A stretch of 64,000 nt of DNA from contig NZ_JAAKGO010000007.1 of NCBI RefSeq assembly GCF_011043525.1, positions 124,001 through 188,000 on the forward strand, in the 5' to 3' direction. The DNA is from Sphingobacterium sp. SGG-5 (GTDB lineage Bacteria > Bacteroidota > Bacteroidia > Sphingobacteriales > Sphingobacteriaceae). The translations under genes were made by a program, and so were the position numbers. The notes beneath the pieces are model-generated. The model was not told the origin of the DNA, searched no databases, and worked only from the letters and a program-made list of their open reading frames with translations. Position 1 is the stretch's first letter. Each line of letters opens with the position of its first letter. Positions 23,202 to 30,929 of the stretch are shown in pieces.

Positions 23202-26200
23202 ATGATTTCAGAAGTATTTATAAAAAGGCCGGTGACGGCTATCGTGATCTCTATCTTAATAACGCTGATAGGACTGATCGCGATCACGACCTTACCGATC
23301 AGCCAATATCCCTCTATAGCCCCTCCTACGGTTACTGTTACGGCTAACTATACAGGTGCGGATGCACAGACTGTCGAACAGACGGTCACTACGCCTATAG
23401 AAAGCCAAATCAACGGTACCCCCGGCATGATTTATATGTCATCCAATAGCACGTCAAACGGGCAATCCCGAATTACCGTCACCTTCGAAGTGGGAACAGA
23501 CATTGACATCGCTACCCTGGACGTGCAGAACAGGGTCGGTATTGCCGAGCCTTCCCTGCCGGAAGCTGTGCGCCGGCTCGGTATTACGACACGTAAAGCG
23601 AACACGGATGTACTCATGTTGGTTTCGTTAGTGTCACCGAATGGCACAAGAGACGACAAGTTTTTAGCCAATTATGCCAACCTGTATGTTAAGGATGCGC
23701 TTATGCGTGTAAAAGGTGTCGGTGATGTCAACGCCTTTGGACAACCTTTCTCTATGCGGGTATGGCTTGACGCCAACAAATTGGCGAATCTAAAAATGAC
23801 TCCGGCAGATATATCGGCAGCGATCAATGAGCAAAACATCCGTATTCCGGGTGGTAGCGTGGGAAGTCTTCCACAGGAATTAACGACTGTATTTGAATAT
23901 CCGGTGATTACCGATTCGGATCTTTCAGAAATAGAAGATTTTGAAAATATCGTGGTGAAGACCAATATGGATGGATCTGCCGTACTGTTAAAAGATGTTG
24001 CCCGGGTAGAGCTGGGGCAATTTAGCTACGGTACATCGACGACTGTAAACGGTATGACATCCACGGGGATGATGATTAATCAGACTCCTGGAGGAAATGC
24101 AGTAGAAACTGCGGAAGGTATTTTTGCTGCATTGGATAAGCTTAAGGAATCTTTTCCCCAGGACGTTGATTACGTCGTGGGTTACGAAACAGTGTCGGTC
24201 GTCAACGCTTCCATCGAATCGGTTATTCATACCTTACTCGAAGCTTTGATTTTGGTGACACTGGTGGTCTTTTTCTTCCTTCAGAGTTGGCGGGCAACGT
24301 TGATACCGGTGTTAGCCATTCCTGTCTCGATCATCGGTACGTTTATTTTCTTTACGCTCTTTGGTTTTTCCATCAACAATCTGACCATGCTGGCCTTTGT
24401 ATTAGCCATCGGTATTGTGGTGGATGACGCCATTGTCGTCGTGGAAGCGGTACAGCATTATATCGATCGCGAAAGGCTAAGTGCGAAAGAAGCCACCCTC
24501 CGGGCGATGAAAGACATCACCGCACCGGTGATTGCTATCGGCCTGATTCTGGCGGCCGTATTCGTACCGGTGGGATTTATCCCGGGGATGGTCGGTAAAC
24601 TGTATCAGCAGTTTGCTATTACCATTGCGGTGTCTGTACTGCTGTCGGCCTTTATTGCCTTATCGCTGACACCGGCCCTTTGTTCACTGTTATTGAAGCC
24701 TTCTGCCGTCTCTAAAGACTCCAAAGGTCTCAATAAAATCTTTTATAAGTTTAACAACTGGTTTGATGGTATCACCAACAATTATTCCAGAGGCGTAAAA
24801 AAAGCGATCAAGGCAACGCCTTTTGTATTAATCATTCTCCTATGTATCCTCATCGGTACCGGATGGATGTTTAACACGAAATCTGCTGGATTTATACCCA
24901 CGGAGGACGGTGGGATGTTTTTTGCCGGTGTAACTTTACCGGAAGGGGCTTCTGCGGCTCGTACCGGTGCGGTATTGAAAGAACTTGAAGAAGAGATACG
25001 CCGCGATTTTCCGGAGATAAAATACGTCACGGCAATCTCGGGTATTAATATTCTCAATCGATCGTTCAAATCCAACGGCGCGACACTGTTCGTGTCTTTA
25101 AAGCCATGGAGTGAACGGACGCGGACGGCAAGCCAGATTACGGGAGGTATCATGGGCAAATATGCAAAATACCCTAAAGCCAAAATATTGGCTGTTACCC
25201 CTCCCGCCATTCCGGGCCTTGGCTCTTCCGGCGGCTTTTCATTACTCGTACAAGATTTGCAGACTATAGATATTAAAGAATTTGAAGCCGTTGTAGGTAA
25301 TTTCCTAGCTGCCGCCAATCAGCGTCCCGAAATCGGAATGGCGTATACGCTGTTCAACTCTGACTCCCCCAACTATAAGCTAAAAGTCAATCGGGAGCAA
25401 GCAAAACGAATGGGAGTCCCGATCTCCAATATCTATGCGACCATTTCGTCCTACTTGGGCAGTAGCTATGTCAATGATTTTACCAAATACGGGCGTAATT
25501 TCCGGGTTGTCACCCAAGCCGATATTAGCTATCGTATGAATATTGAGGACATCAATAAGTTATATGTCAACAATGTGCAGGGTAATCCTGTCCCGCTGGG
25601 CACCTTAGTCAGCTATGAATTGGTGACAATGCCGTCGTTGATCAACCACTACAATATCTTCAGAAGTATCGAGGTATCCGGGGATGCTGCTCCGGGCTAT
25701 AGTTCCGGGGATGCTTTACGGGCTTTGGAAGAGGTCGCAGCGCAAACCTTGCCTGCAGGATTTGACTATCAATTTTCGGGATTATCCTTACAGGAGAAAC
25801 AATCGGGTTCCAAGACCATACAGATATTTGCCTTGTGTATTGTATTTGTATTTTTATTGTTAGCCGCCTTATACGAAAGTTGGTCGGTTCCATTCTCTAT
25901 CTTATTATCTGTACCATTAGGTGTTTTCGGAGCGATATTAGCACTGACCTTATTACCCATGTTGGATAATAATATCTATGCACAGATCGGTTTGGTCACG
26001 ATTATTGGTCTCGCTGCAAAAAATGCGATCCTTATTGTCGAATTTGCCAAAGAACGTGTCGACATTGGTATGAATCTCTTGGAGGCAACATTAGAAGCCG
26101 TCAAGCTACGTCTTCGCCCTATCATCATGACTTCGCTGGCATTCATTCTCGGGATTATCCCGTTGATGATTTCCACTGGCGCTGGAGCAGTATCCAGACA

Positions 26201-26372
26201 AACCATTGGTTGGACTGTATTCGGAGGCATGACCGCAGCTACCTTCTTGGCTATTTTCATCGTGCCGGTGTTGTTTGTCATCATTACACGTTTGAGTTAT
26301 GGCAAGAAAAAATTAGCTGAGCTGGAAGCCGATTTTGATGAAGAAAAGAAAAAACAACTTAGTGCACATTAA
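23202..26372 (+). CDS. RND multidrug efflux permease (AcrB/HAE1 type)
   Basis: A 1056-residue inner-membrane transporter, the standard HAE1 length. It begins 'MISEVFIKRPVTAIVISILITLIG' and has 12 membrane segments with two large periplasmic loops. The proton-relay pair is present in 'IGIVVDDAIVVVEAV' (Asp-Asp in TM4). 'LSAFIALSLTPALCS' and the second-half 'LAALYESWSVPFSILLSVPLGVFGA' are standard signatures. It pumps drugs, detergents or fatty acids from the periplasm using the proton gradient. It is the last gene of the TetR-TolC-adaptor-pump operon and is followed by a strong terminator. Confidence 0.95.
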   Translation: MISEVFIKRPVTAIVISILITLIGLIAITTLPISQYPSIAPPTVTVTANYTGADAQTVEQTVTTPIESQINGTPGMIYMSSNSTSNGQSRITVTFEVGTDIDIATLDVQNRVGIAEPSLPEAVRRLGITTRKANTDVLMLVSLVSPNGTRDDKFLANYANLYVKDALMRVKGVGDVNAFGQPFSMRVWLDANKLANLKMTPADISAAINEQNIRIPGGSVGSLPQELTTVFEYPVITDSDLSEIEDFENIVVKTNMDGSAVLLKDVARVELGQFSYGTSTTVNGMTSTGMMINQTPGGNAVETAEGIFAALDKLKESFPQDVDYVVGYETVSVVNASIESVIHTLLEALILVTLVVFFFLQSWRATLIPVLAIPVSIIGTFIFFTLFGFSINNLTMLAFVLAIGIVVDDAIVVVEAVQHYIDRERLSAKEATLRAMKDITAPVIAIGLILAAVFVPVGFIPGMVGKLYQQFAITIAVSVLLSAFIALSLTPALCSLLLKPSAVSKDSKGLNKIFYKFNNWFDGITNNYSRGVKKAIKATPFVLIILLCILIGTGWMFNTKSAGFIPTEDGGMFFAGVTLPEGASAARTGAVLKELEEEIRRDFPEIKYVTAISGINILNRSFKSNGATLFVSLKPWSERTRTASQITGGIMGKYAKYPKAKILAVTPPAIPGLGSSGGFSLLVQDLQTIDIKEFEAVVGNFLAAANQRPEIGMAYTLFNSDSPNYKLKVNREQAKRMGVPISNIYATISSYLGSSYVNDFTKYGRNFRVVTQADISYRMNIEDINKLYVNNVQGNPVPLGTLVSYELVTMPSLINHYNIFRSIEVSGDAAPGYSSGDALRALEEVAAQTLPAGFDYQFSGLSLQEKQSGSKTIQIFALCIVFVFLLLAALYESWSVPFSILLSVPLGVFGAILALTLLPMLDNNIYAQIGLVTIIGLAAKNAILIVEFAKERVDIGMNLLEATLEAVKLRLRPIIMTSLAFILGIIPLMISTGAGAVSRQTIGWTVFGGMTAATFLAIFIVPVLFVIITRLSYGKKKLAELEADFDEEKKKQLSAH

Positions 26373-26398
26373 AAAAAGGAAATCGCCGTATATTACAT

Positions 26399-26424
26399 AA
26401 AAGCCAACGTTCGGGTTGGCTTTT
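26399..26424 (+). terminator. Rho-independent terminator of the efflux operon
   Basis: AAAAGCCAAC and GTTGGCTTTT form a perfect 10-bp stem with a 6-bp loop, followed by a T-rich tract (attgttttt). It lies 26 bp after the pump stop codon. Confidence 0.85.
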
Positions 26425-26483
26425 ATTGTTTTTATCTTTTTATGTTTCATACACAGGAGTTTAACAAAACATGCAAAAATATT

Positions 26484-26514
26484 TTTGCAAACACTCCAAG
26501 AAGACTTATATTTG
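26484..26514 (+). promoter_or_regulatory. Promoter of tRNA-Leu
   Basis: TTTG (26484-26487), exactly 19 bp, then TATATTTG (26507-26514) matches the Bacteroidota housekeeping consensus TTTG-N19-TAnnTTTG perfectly. The predicted transcription start is about 20 bp before the mature tRNA-Leu 5' end. Confidence 0.8.
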
Positions 26515-26538
26515 CATCGTCGAACAACAAAACAGCTT

Positions 26539-26620
26539 GCCCAGCTGGCGGAATTGGTAGACGCGTTGGTCTCAAACACCAATATCTTCGGATGTGCCGG
26601 TTCGACTCCGGCGCTGGGTA
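26539..26620 (+). tRNA. tRNA-Leu (anticodon CAA)
   Basis: The acceptor strands GCCCAGC and GCTGGGT pair, with discriminator A at 26620. The D-arm holds 'TGGCGGAATTGGTAGACGC', the anticodon loop is CTCAAAC (CAA, leucine UUG codons), a long class II variable arm follows, and the T-arm is 'GCCGGTTCGACTCCGGC'. No CCA is encoded. It is flanked by its own promoter and terminator. Short open frames that cross it are translations of the tRNA and not genes. Confidence 0.95.
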
Positions 26621-26624
26621 CTTG

Positions 26625-26657
26625 ACAAGGAAAGCGTAAGACACTTTCCTTGTTTTT
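26625..26657 (+). terminator. Terminator of tRNA-Leu
   Basis: ACAAGGAAAG and CTTTCCTTGT form a 10-bp stem with a 9-bp loop and a T-run (TTTTT), 4 bp after the tRNA 3' end. Confidence 0.85.
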
Positions 26658-26800
26658 GTGTATTTAAAGCTGTTTGATACAACTTCCTGACCAGTGAATC
26701 GACAATCATAATTTAGAATTTTGTAAACATTTTGTAGACATAAACTTTCGATTATGATAGTGTCACATAGATTGTGAGGAATATTGTTAACCAAAATATT

Positions 26801-27337
26801 ATGAATATGAAAGGATTTATTGTTTTAGTGATTGGTGTATTTTTTGTTTCATCTGCCGATGCCCAAGTACGGAAAACAAAATGGGGTATGACCAAAACTC
26901 AGGTGATTTCAACGGAACAGGGAAAACCTTCATTAAATGAATCCAATTATCTTGTTTATGACATTAGTCTGTCGGGTTATAAGACAAATCTTATTTATTT
27001 ATTTAACCCATCAGGTAAAATGGCAGCTGCGTCCTACAATCTCAGGGAAGAATACGCTAGCCATAACAGTCACTTGACAACCTATCTCGATTTACTATCA
27101 AAACTTAAACAAAAATATGGCGAAGGGAAACCTGATATAGAATGGAGTAACACCCTATTTCAAGACGATAAAGAAAAGTGGGGGCTTGCGATAGCCGCAG
27201 AACATCTCACGATCTCCAACCGTTGGGAAACAGATGATACCATTATAGCAACAGAGATAAGCGGAAAAAATTACGAGATCTCTGTTGCAATCAGATATAT
27301 TTCGAAACAGTCCCATTACAAAGTTCAAACGATCTGA
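26801..27337 (+). CDS. Secreted protein of unknown function
   Basis: A 178-residue protein with a signal peptide (MNMKGFIVLVIGVFFVSSADAQ). The mature part starts 'VRKTKWGMTKTQVISTEQG', a pattern seen in small periplasmic proteins that begin with a 'WGMsk.qV' strand-helix, then alternates strands and one long helix ('LTTYLDLLSKLKQKYGEGK') and ends 'ISVAIRYISKQ'. I do not recognise a named family. ATG 26801 (or 26807) is chosen because the signal peptide starts there. It lies between the tRNA-Leu unit and the HU-like gene without an obvious partner. Confidence 0.7.
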   Translation: MNMKGFIVLVIGVFFVSSADAQVRKTKWGMTKTQVISTEQGKPSLNESNYLVYDISLSGYKTNLIYLFNPSGKMAAASYNLREEYASHNSHLTTYLDLLSKLKQKYGEGKPDIEWSNTLFQDDKEKWGLAIAAEHLTISNRWETDDTIIATEISGKNYEISVAIRYISKQSHYKVQTI

Positions 27338-27478
27338 GTGACTTTTAATCATACGTATACTCTCCGTCAAAGGACTGCCCGCCTACTCATGCGATACCTT
27401 CTCACCAAAAACACCTATATTAGTCCCACATCCATCAAATACAACCTTTAATCCTATTATAAAAAACTATTTTCCCGT

Positions 27479-27862
27479 ATGGCAATAAAATTCAATATTC
27501 ATGAAATCGGCAGCGTCATAGATCCTACAGCCCCGAAGAAGTTTTACCCACGGCCTGTAAGTGCAGGCGAAATGACACTAAATGACTTAGCTGAGGAAAT
27601 ATCACATGCGTCTTCTCTCACCGAAGCAGACGTTCATGCTGTGCTGCAAAGTTTGGTCCATGCAATCCCCCGTGCTATATCCGAGGGTTATATTGTACGC
27701 CTGGGCAACTTAGGCTCTTTTCGGATGAGTATCAACAGTACCGGAAGCGCAAAAAAAGAAGATGTATCTGAAAAAAACATCACCAAACGTCGATTAATCT
27801 TCCATGCCGCCAAGCAAATGAAAGTAAAATTAGAAAGTATAACGTTCGAAAAGAATAAATGA
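27479..27862 (+). CDS. HU-like DNA-binding protein (Bacteroidota HU-HIG type)
   Basis: A 127-residue IHF/HU-fold protein: 'MTLNDLAEEISHASSLTEADVHAVLQSLVHAIPRAISEGYIVRLGNLGSFRMSI' region (key elements: the helix pair, then G-N-L-G-S-F) followed by the arm and C-terminal 'KRRLIFHAAKQMKVKLESI'. This is the longer histone-like type with an N-terminal extension before the helix pair, common in Bacteroidota mobile and accessory regions. It probably bends or coats DNA. Directly after its stop begins a 22-bp phased dyad array (27861-28075), which is a natural candidate for its target, though this is only inference from proximity. Confidence 0.82.
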   Translation: MAIKFNIHEIGSVIDPTAPKKFYPRPVSAGEMTLNDLAEEISHASSLTEADVHAVLQSLVHAIPRAISEGYIVRLGNLGSFRMSINSTGSAKKEDVSEKNITKRRLIFHAAKQMKVKLESITFEKNK

Positions 27863-28075
27863 CTTAGGCCATTTTAGAAAGCGGTTAAGTGACTTTATAA
27901 AATGGGTTAGGCGACTTTACCAAAATGAGTACTCAATTTACCTAAAACGAGTACTCATTTTACACAAATTGAGTACTCATTTTCACAATAACACCTAAGC
28001 GATTTTTAAACATCGCCTAACTCATTTTAAAAATTGCCTAAGCCAGTTTACCAAAGCGCCCGCTTCATTCATTCG
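27861..28075. repeat. 22-bp phased degenerate dyad array
   Basis: About ten units whose central TA steps fall at 27865, 27886, 27908, 27930, 27952, 27974, 27996, 28018, 28039 and about 28061, so spacing is 21-22 bp throughout. Each unit is roughly symmetric: AAAaTG-nnTAnn-CATTTT. Three consecutive units contain the palindrome GAGTACTC; others carry CCTAAGCG, CCTAACTC or GGTTAGGC in the centre. The unit length is not a multiple of three, so it is not coding. It fills the gap between the convergent HU-like and DUF4342 genes and overlaps the last codons of the latter. Confidence 0.75.
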
Positions 28076-28355
28076 TTTGACCGAACTCGGTAGACTCGGC
28101 ATCCTTATCCGTTGGCGGACCTTTCCTTTCTACGGTAACTTTACATTCCGTCAAAAGCGCAGCTACAGCTCCCACAGCAGCAATTATAGGTGCGAAAATG
28201 GCTCCTATAACGCCAATGGTAGCCGGAAAACTGATAATCTCATTTCCGTTTTTATCCGCAATACTGATTTTTGTCACATTCCCTTCAGCAATCAGCTCTT
28301 TGATTTTCTTAAGTAGGTTCTCCCCTGTCGTGTAAAACGTTTCCTTAAATGACAT
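28065..28355 (-). CDS. DUF4342 domain-containing protein
   Basis: A 96-residue protein. 'GENLLKKIKELIAEGNVTKISIADKNGNEIISFPATIGVIGAIFAPIIAAVGAVAAL' (composite description) matches DUF4342: a short amphipathic helix, a beta pair ending 'ISFPATIGVIGA' and one hydrophobic, probably membrane-inserting segment. The C-terminus is charged and disordered and overlaps the end of the phased repeat array. Function unknown. It converges on the HU-like gene. Confidence 0.85.
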   Translation of the reverse strand: MSFKETFYTTGENLLKKIKELIAEGNVTKISIADKNGNEIISFPATIGVIGAIFAPIIAAVGAVAALLTECKVTVERKGPPTDKDAESTEFGQTNE

Positions 28356-28472
28356 ATCTTTTTAATTTTTCTTTATCCAAAGTTACCGAAATGCAGGATG
28401 CAACTATACCAAAATTAGGTAAATACATGATTATTCTCGGTAAAAGAATAACACGTATCGGTATAAACGTCA

Positions 28473-28886
28473 TTATCTTTGCGACCGCATGGCCGCAACT
28501 TTTTTGATATTTTCATCCTGCAGCAATTGTTCATATTCCTCAGAAGCACTATCTACAAGCTTTACCCGACCCTGATCGTCACTGTAAATACCCCATCCGT
28601 AAGTCTTCGCCAATGGCGAAGTCCGCAGGCAGGGCTGCCCTTTCGAATAAAATTGCAGGCGTGCGCTTTCATAATCCTGTTCAGGGATATCCCCACGCAC
28701 GGCATAGACCATAAATAGAATATCATCGGAAGTATAGCGCAACGGGTTTCGTCCGATAAGGTCAAACTGGTAATTTGCCACGGTCTGCTTGTCCGGTTTG
28801 ACAGGAGGCATTATACCATGGTTGGCCTTGGTATCGTCTGCGATCGTAATGAATGTATTGTAGTAATTTGTGCTGTATTGTTTCAT
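28473..28886 (-). CDS. DUF6157 family protein
   Basis: A 137-residue protein with the well-conserved DUF6157 pattern: 'STNYYNTFITIADDTKANHG', 'PPVKPDKQTVANYQFDLI', 'YTSDDILFMVYAVRGDI', 'FYSKGQPCLRTSPLAKTYGWGIYSDDQGRVKL'. The invariant 'SKGQPCLR.SPL.K.YGWG' stretch, with its Cys and Lys, is suggestive of an enzyme active site, but no activity is known. It is the last gene of a four-gene minus-strand unit with a Crp-type regulator first; the gap to the preceding gene is 19 bp. Confidence 0.85.
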   Translation of the reverse strand: MKQYSTNYYNTFITIADDTKANHGIMPPVKPDKQTVANYQFDLIGRNPLRYTSDDILFMVYAVRGDIPEQDYESARLQFYSKGQPCLRTSPLAKTYGWGIYSDDQGRVKLVDSASEEYEQLLQDENIKKVAAMRSQR

Positions 28887-28905
28887 CCTAATAAATCATT
28901 AAACA

Positions 28906-29331
28906 TTAAGGTTCTATTCGTGTATATCGATTACTCAGGAAGTCGATAGTCGCCTCCATAAGCTTAATAAGCGCTTCTTCCTGAATATCCTCCAGCTTTT
29001 TAATATAAATACAAGCTTTGCCCAATTTGAACTTCCCCAGGTCTTCCAAAAGAGGAGCATGTCCCTCCCAACCCGTAAATACATACAACGAGATAGCTGC
29101 TTTACGTGGCGAAAAACCGATCAAAGGTGCCTCTCCTTCATGTCCACTTGCATAGGTATAGTGGTATTTACCAAATCCGATAATAGAAGGACCAAACATA
29201 CGTGCCCCCTCACCCGAGACACTTTCCATCAACTTCACAAGATCATAGCTATCCTCCCGCTTTTGTGCATGCTCCAGATTTTCAATAAAATCCAGAACAC
29301 TTTCCGCTGTATACATTGTTTTATTTTTCAC
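28906..29331 (-). CDS. DUF1801 domain protein
   Basis: A 141-residue DUF1801 (YdhG/YdeI-type) protein: 'SVLDFIENLEHAQKREDSYDLVKLMESVSGEGARMFGPSIIGFGKYHYTYASGHEGEAPLIGFSPRKAAISLYV' region (key residues G-P-S-I-I-G-F-G and F-S-P-R-K). The fold is small alpha/beta. Members are small cytoplasmic proteins of unknown function. It lies in the Crp-led operon, 30 bp after another gene containing the same domain, so the operon carries three DUF1801 modules in two proteins. Confidence 0.85.
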   Translation of the reverse strand: MKNKTMYTAESVLDFIENLEHAQKREDSYDLVKLMESVSGEGARMFGPSIIGFGKYHYTYASGHEGEAPLIGFSPRKAAISLYVFTGWEGHAPLLEDLGKFKLGKACIYIKKLEDIQEEALIKLMEATIDFLSNRYTRIEP

Positions 29332-29361
29332 TATTCCTATGATGGATGAATACCATTGATC

Positions 29362-30294
29362 TTATTTTTTGTATTTGTCATACAAGCCTTTTCCGGAAAG
29401 TATCAATGGCTTTATTTTCTCTAATCTGCTCTTTTTCGTCTTCTCCTGTTTCGCTTCGTCAATATAATCGATATACTCTTTTTGCCTGCCAGGTGTAAGG
29501 CCCGCAAAAGCCGCCTCGAACAGCGAATCCTGTACTAATAACTCTTTTAACAAACCCTTCGGATTGTTAGACTTTGGCTTCTGTACTTTTATTTCTTTGC
29601 CATCTTTCACAGCTTGTATACTCTCGCTGATATACGCCAATATTTTCGTTTCATCCATTTCCTGTACACTGGTGAAACGCCATTGACGCAAGCTTTTTGT
29701 TTTACCTTCGGACGCATTGATCAATACCTTATCAGGGTCTTCCAGAAATACACCATTATAAAACCATATGGAAAAGAAATTTTTAAAGCCTCCCCAGCTG
29801 ATTATGTTCTTCCCTTCGTAAGTATACACTTCCGTTCCCCATTTAAATGCGCTCGTGAGCTCCGTCTTTACGATAATCTGCGCCATAAACTCATAGCAAG
29901 CTTCCCAATTCGAACGATAAGTATCCCATTTTGGTTCATTTTTATCTTTCAATAACGCGACATTGAAATGCACGATATCCTGAATAAGCTTTTGAGGTAA
30001 GGGGCTATCCAAAGACAAATGTATGCTTCCTTTAGATGTTTTAAATGATTTCAACCGCTCAGAAAAAGCTTCGATTGCTCCTGACCCCGGATATAAACCA
30101 ACGTGGTTTTTATAACGTGCAAAGTGAATAATATTACCATGATATTTATACGTAGGCATTTGGTAACTGATCGTTTCAGCCGTTTCCTTCGGAACCACCT
30201 CACGGATAATTCGCCTTAACTCCTTCAAGAAATTCTGCGAATCAGCGTCGAAACTGCCGATGTATTCATCTATAGTACGAAAAGAATTGCTCAT
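29362..30294 (-). CDS. Fusion of two DUF1801 modules with a YdeI/OmdA C-terminus
   Basis: A 310-residue protein with three parts. Residues 1-115 are a YdhG-type DUF1801 ('TIDEYIGSFDADSQNFLKELRRII', 'ISYQMPTYKY', 'HFARYKNHVGLYPG'). Residues 120-235 are a second DUF1801 of the YdeI type ('ELTSAFKWGTEVYTYEGKNIISWGGFKNFFSIWFYNG'). Residues 245-310 are the OmdA-like helical tail ('FEAAFAGLTPGRQKEYIDYIDEAKQEKTKKSRLEKI'). These modules normally occur in separate genes. It is the second gene of the Crp-led unit, 17 bp after the regulator. Function unknown; bacteriocin-protection roles have been suggested for YdeI relatives. Confidence 0.82.
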   Translation of the reverse strand: MSNSFRTIDEYIGSFDADSQNFLKELRRIIREVVPKETAETISYQMPTYKYHGNIIHFARYKNHVGLYPGSGAIEAFSERLKSFKTSKGSIHLSLDSPLPQKLIQDIVHFNVALLKDKNEPKWDTYRSNWEACYEFMAQIIVKTELTSAFKWGTEVYTYEGKNIISWGGFKNFFSIWFYNGVFLEDPDKVLINASEGKTKSLRQWRFTSVQEMDETKILAYISESIQAVKDGKEIKVQKPKSNNPKGLLKELLVQDSLFEAAFAGLTPGRQKEYIDYIDEAKQEKTKKSRLEKIKPLILSGKGLYDKYKK

Positions 30295-30311
30295 ACATTC
30301 CTATCCTCCAA

Positions 30312-30884
30312 TTAGCTTTGTGTAATTTCCTTACGTATCCTACTCAATGAGCTATCTGTAACACCCAAATAAGAAGCGATATATTTCAAAGGAGCCTGTT
30401 GTATAATCTGAGGTTTTTCTTGGATCAGGCGCAAATAACGTTTTGCTGCCGTTTCTGTAATCATCTCGGTTGCCCGCATTTTGCTTCGGTACAACTCAAA
30501 GGCCATCCAAGCTCGCCCCCATTCCCGAAATGCCGGAATTTGGTCAAATAAATCCTGAAACGTGCCAAAGTCTATCTTCCACAAAACACAGTCTGTCAGG
30601 CACTGCATATACTCCTGCGTGGGGACATGGTGGAAGATTGACGCCACCTCAATGACAACCTCTTGATTTCCCATGAAACCTGTCGTAATCTCGTTGCCCT
30701 CAAAATCATACACATAGGTGCGTACCAATCCACTTTCCACAACATAATATTCATTTGCCACTTGATCTTTTTGTAACAAAAACTCCCCTTTGGCCACATC
30801 TGCCCGGGTATGGGCGTCGCAGATAATATCCAAATCAGTAGGCTGAAGAGAAGGATGTTGATAGGCAAATCGTAATATGTCCAT
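30312..30884 (-). CDS. Crp/Fnr-family transcriptional regulator
   Basis: A 190-residue regulator with an N-terminal cyclic-nucleotide-binding fold ('VAKGEFLLQKDQVANEYYVVESGLVRTYVYDFEGNEITTGFMG' region: the G-E-F-L and Y-Y-V-V-E-S-G-L-V-R strands) and a C-terminal winged helix 'APLKYIASYLGVTDSSLSRIRKEI'. The residues that bind cAMP in Crp are not clearly present and no Fnr cysteine cluster is visible, so the ligand is unknown. This short type is widespread in Bacteroidota and often controls the adjacent small-protein operon. It is the first gene of the DUF1801/DUF6157 unit. Confidence 0.85.
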   Translation of the reverse strand: MDILRFAYQHPSLQPTDLDIICDAHTRADVAKGEFLLQKDQVANEYYVVESGLVRTYVYDFEGNEITTGFMGNQEVVIEVASIFHHVPTQEYMQCLTDCVLWKIDFGTFQDLFDQIPAFREWGRAWMAFELYRSKMRATEMITETAAKRYLRLIQEKPQIIQQAPLKYIASYLGVTDSSLSRIRKEITQS

Positions 30885-30929
30885 GCGAGATCGAAATTTT
30901 CACCCAATGTAAGGAAATGTCGACATTTC

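Noticed and set aside
24782-25318. 178-residue minus-strand frame inside the RND pump gene
   Set aside because: Antisense shadow of a conserved pump; no start context and no family resemblance.
26416-26639. Small proteins containing 'AELVDALVSN' or 'GGIGRRVGLKH'
   Set aside because: They are translations of tRNA-Leu in different frames.
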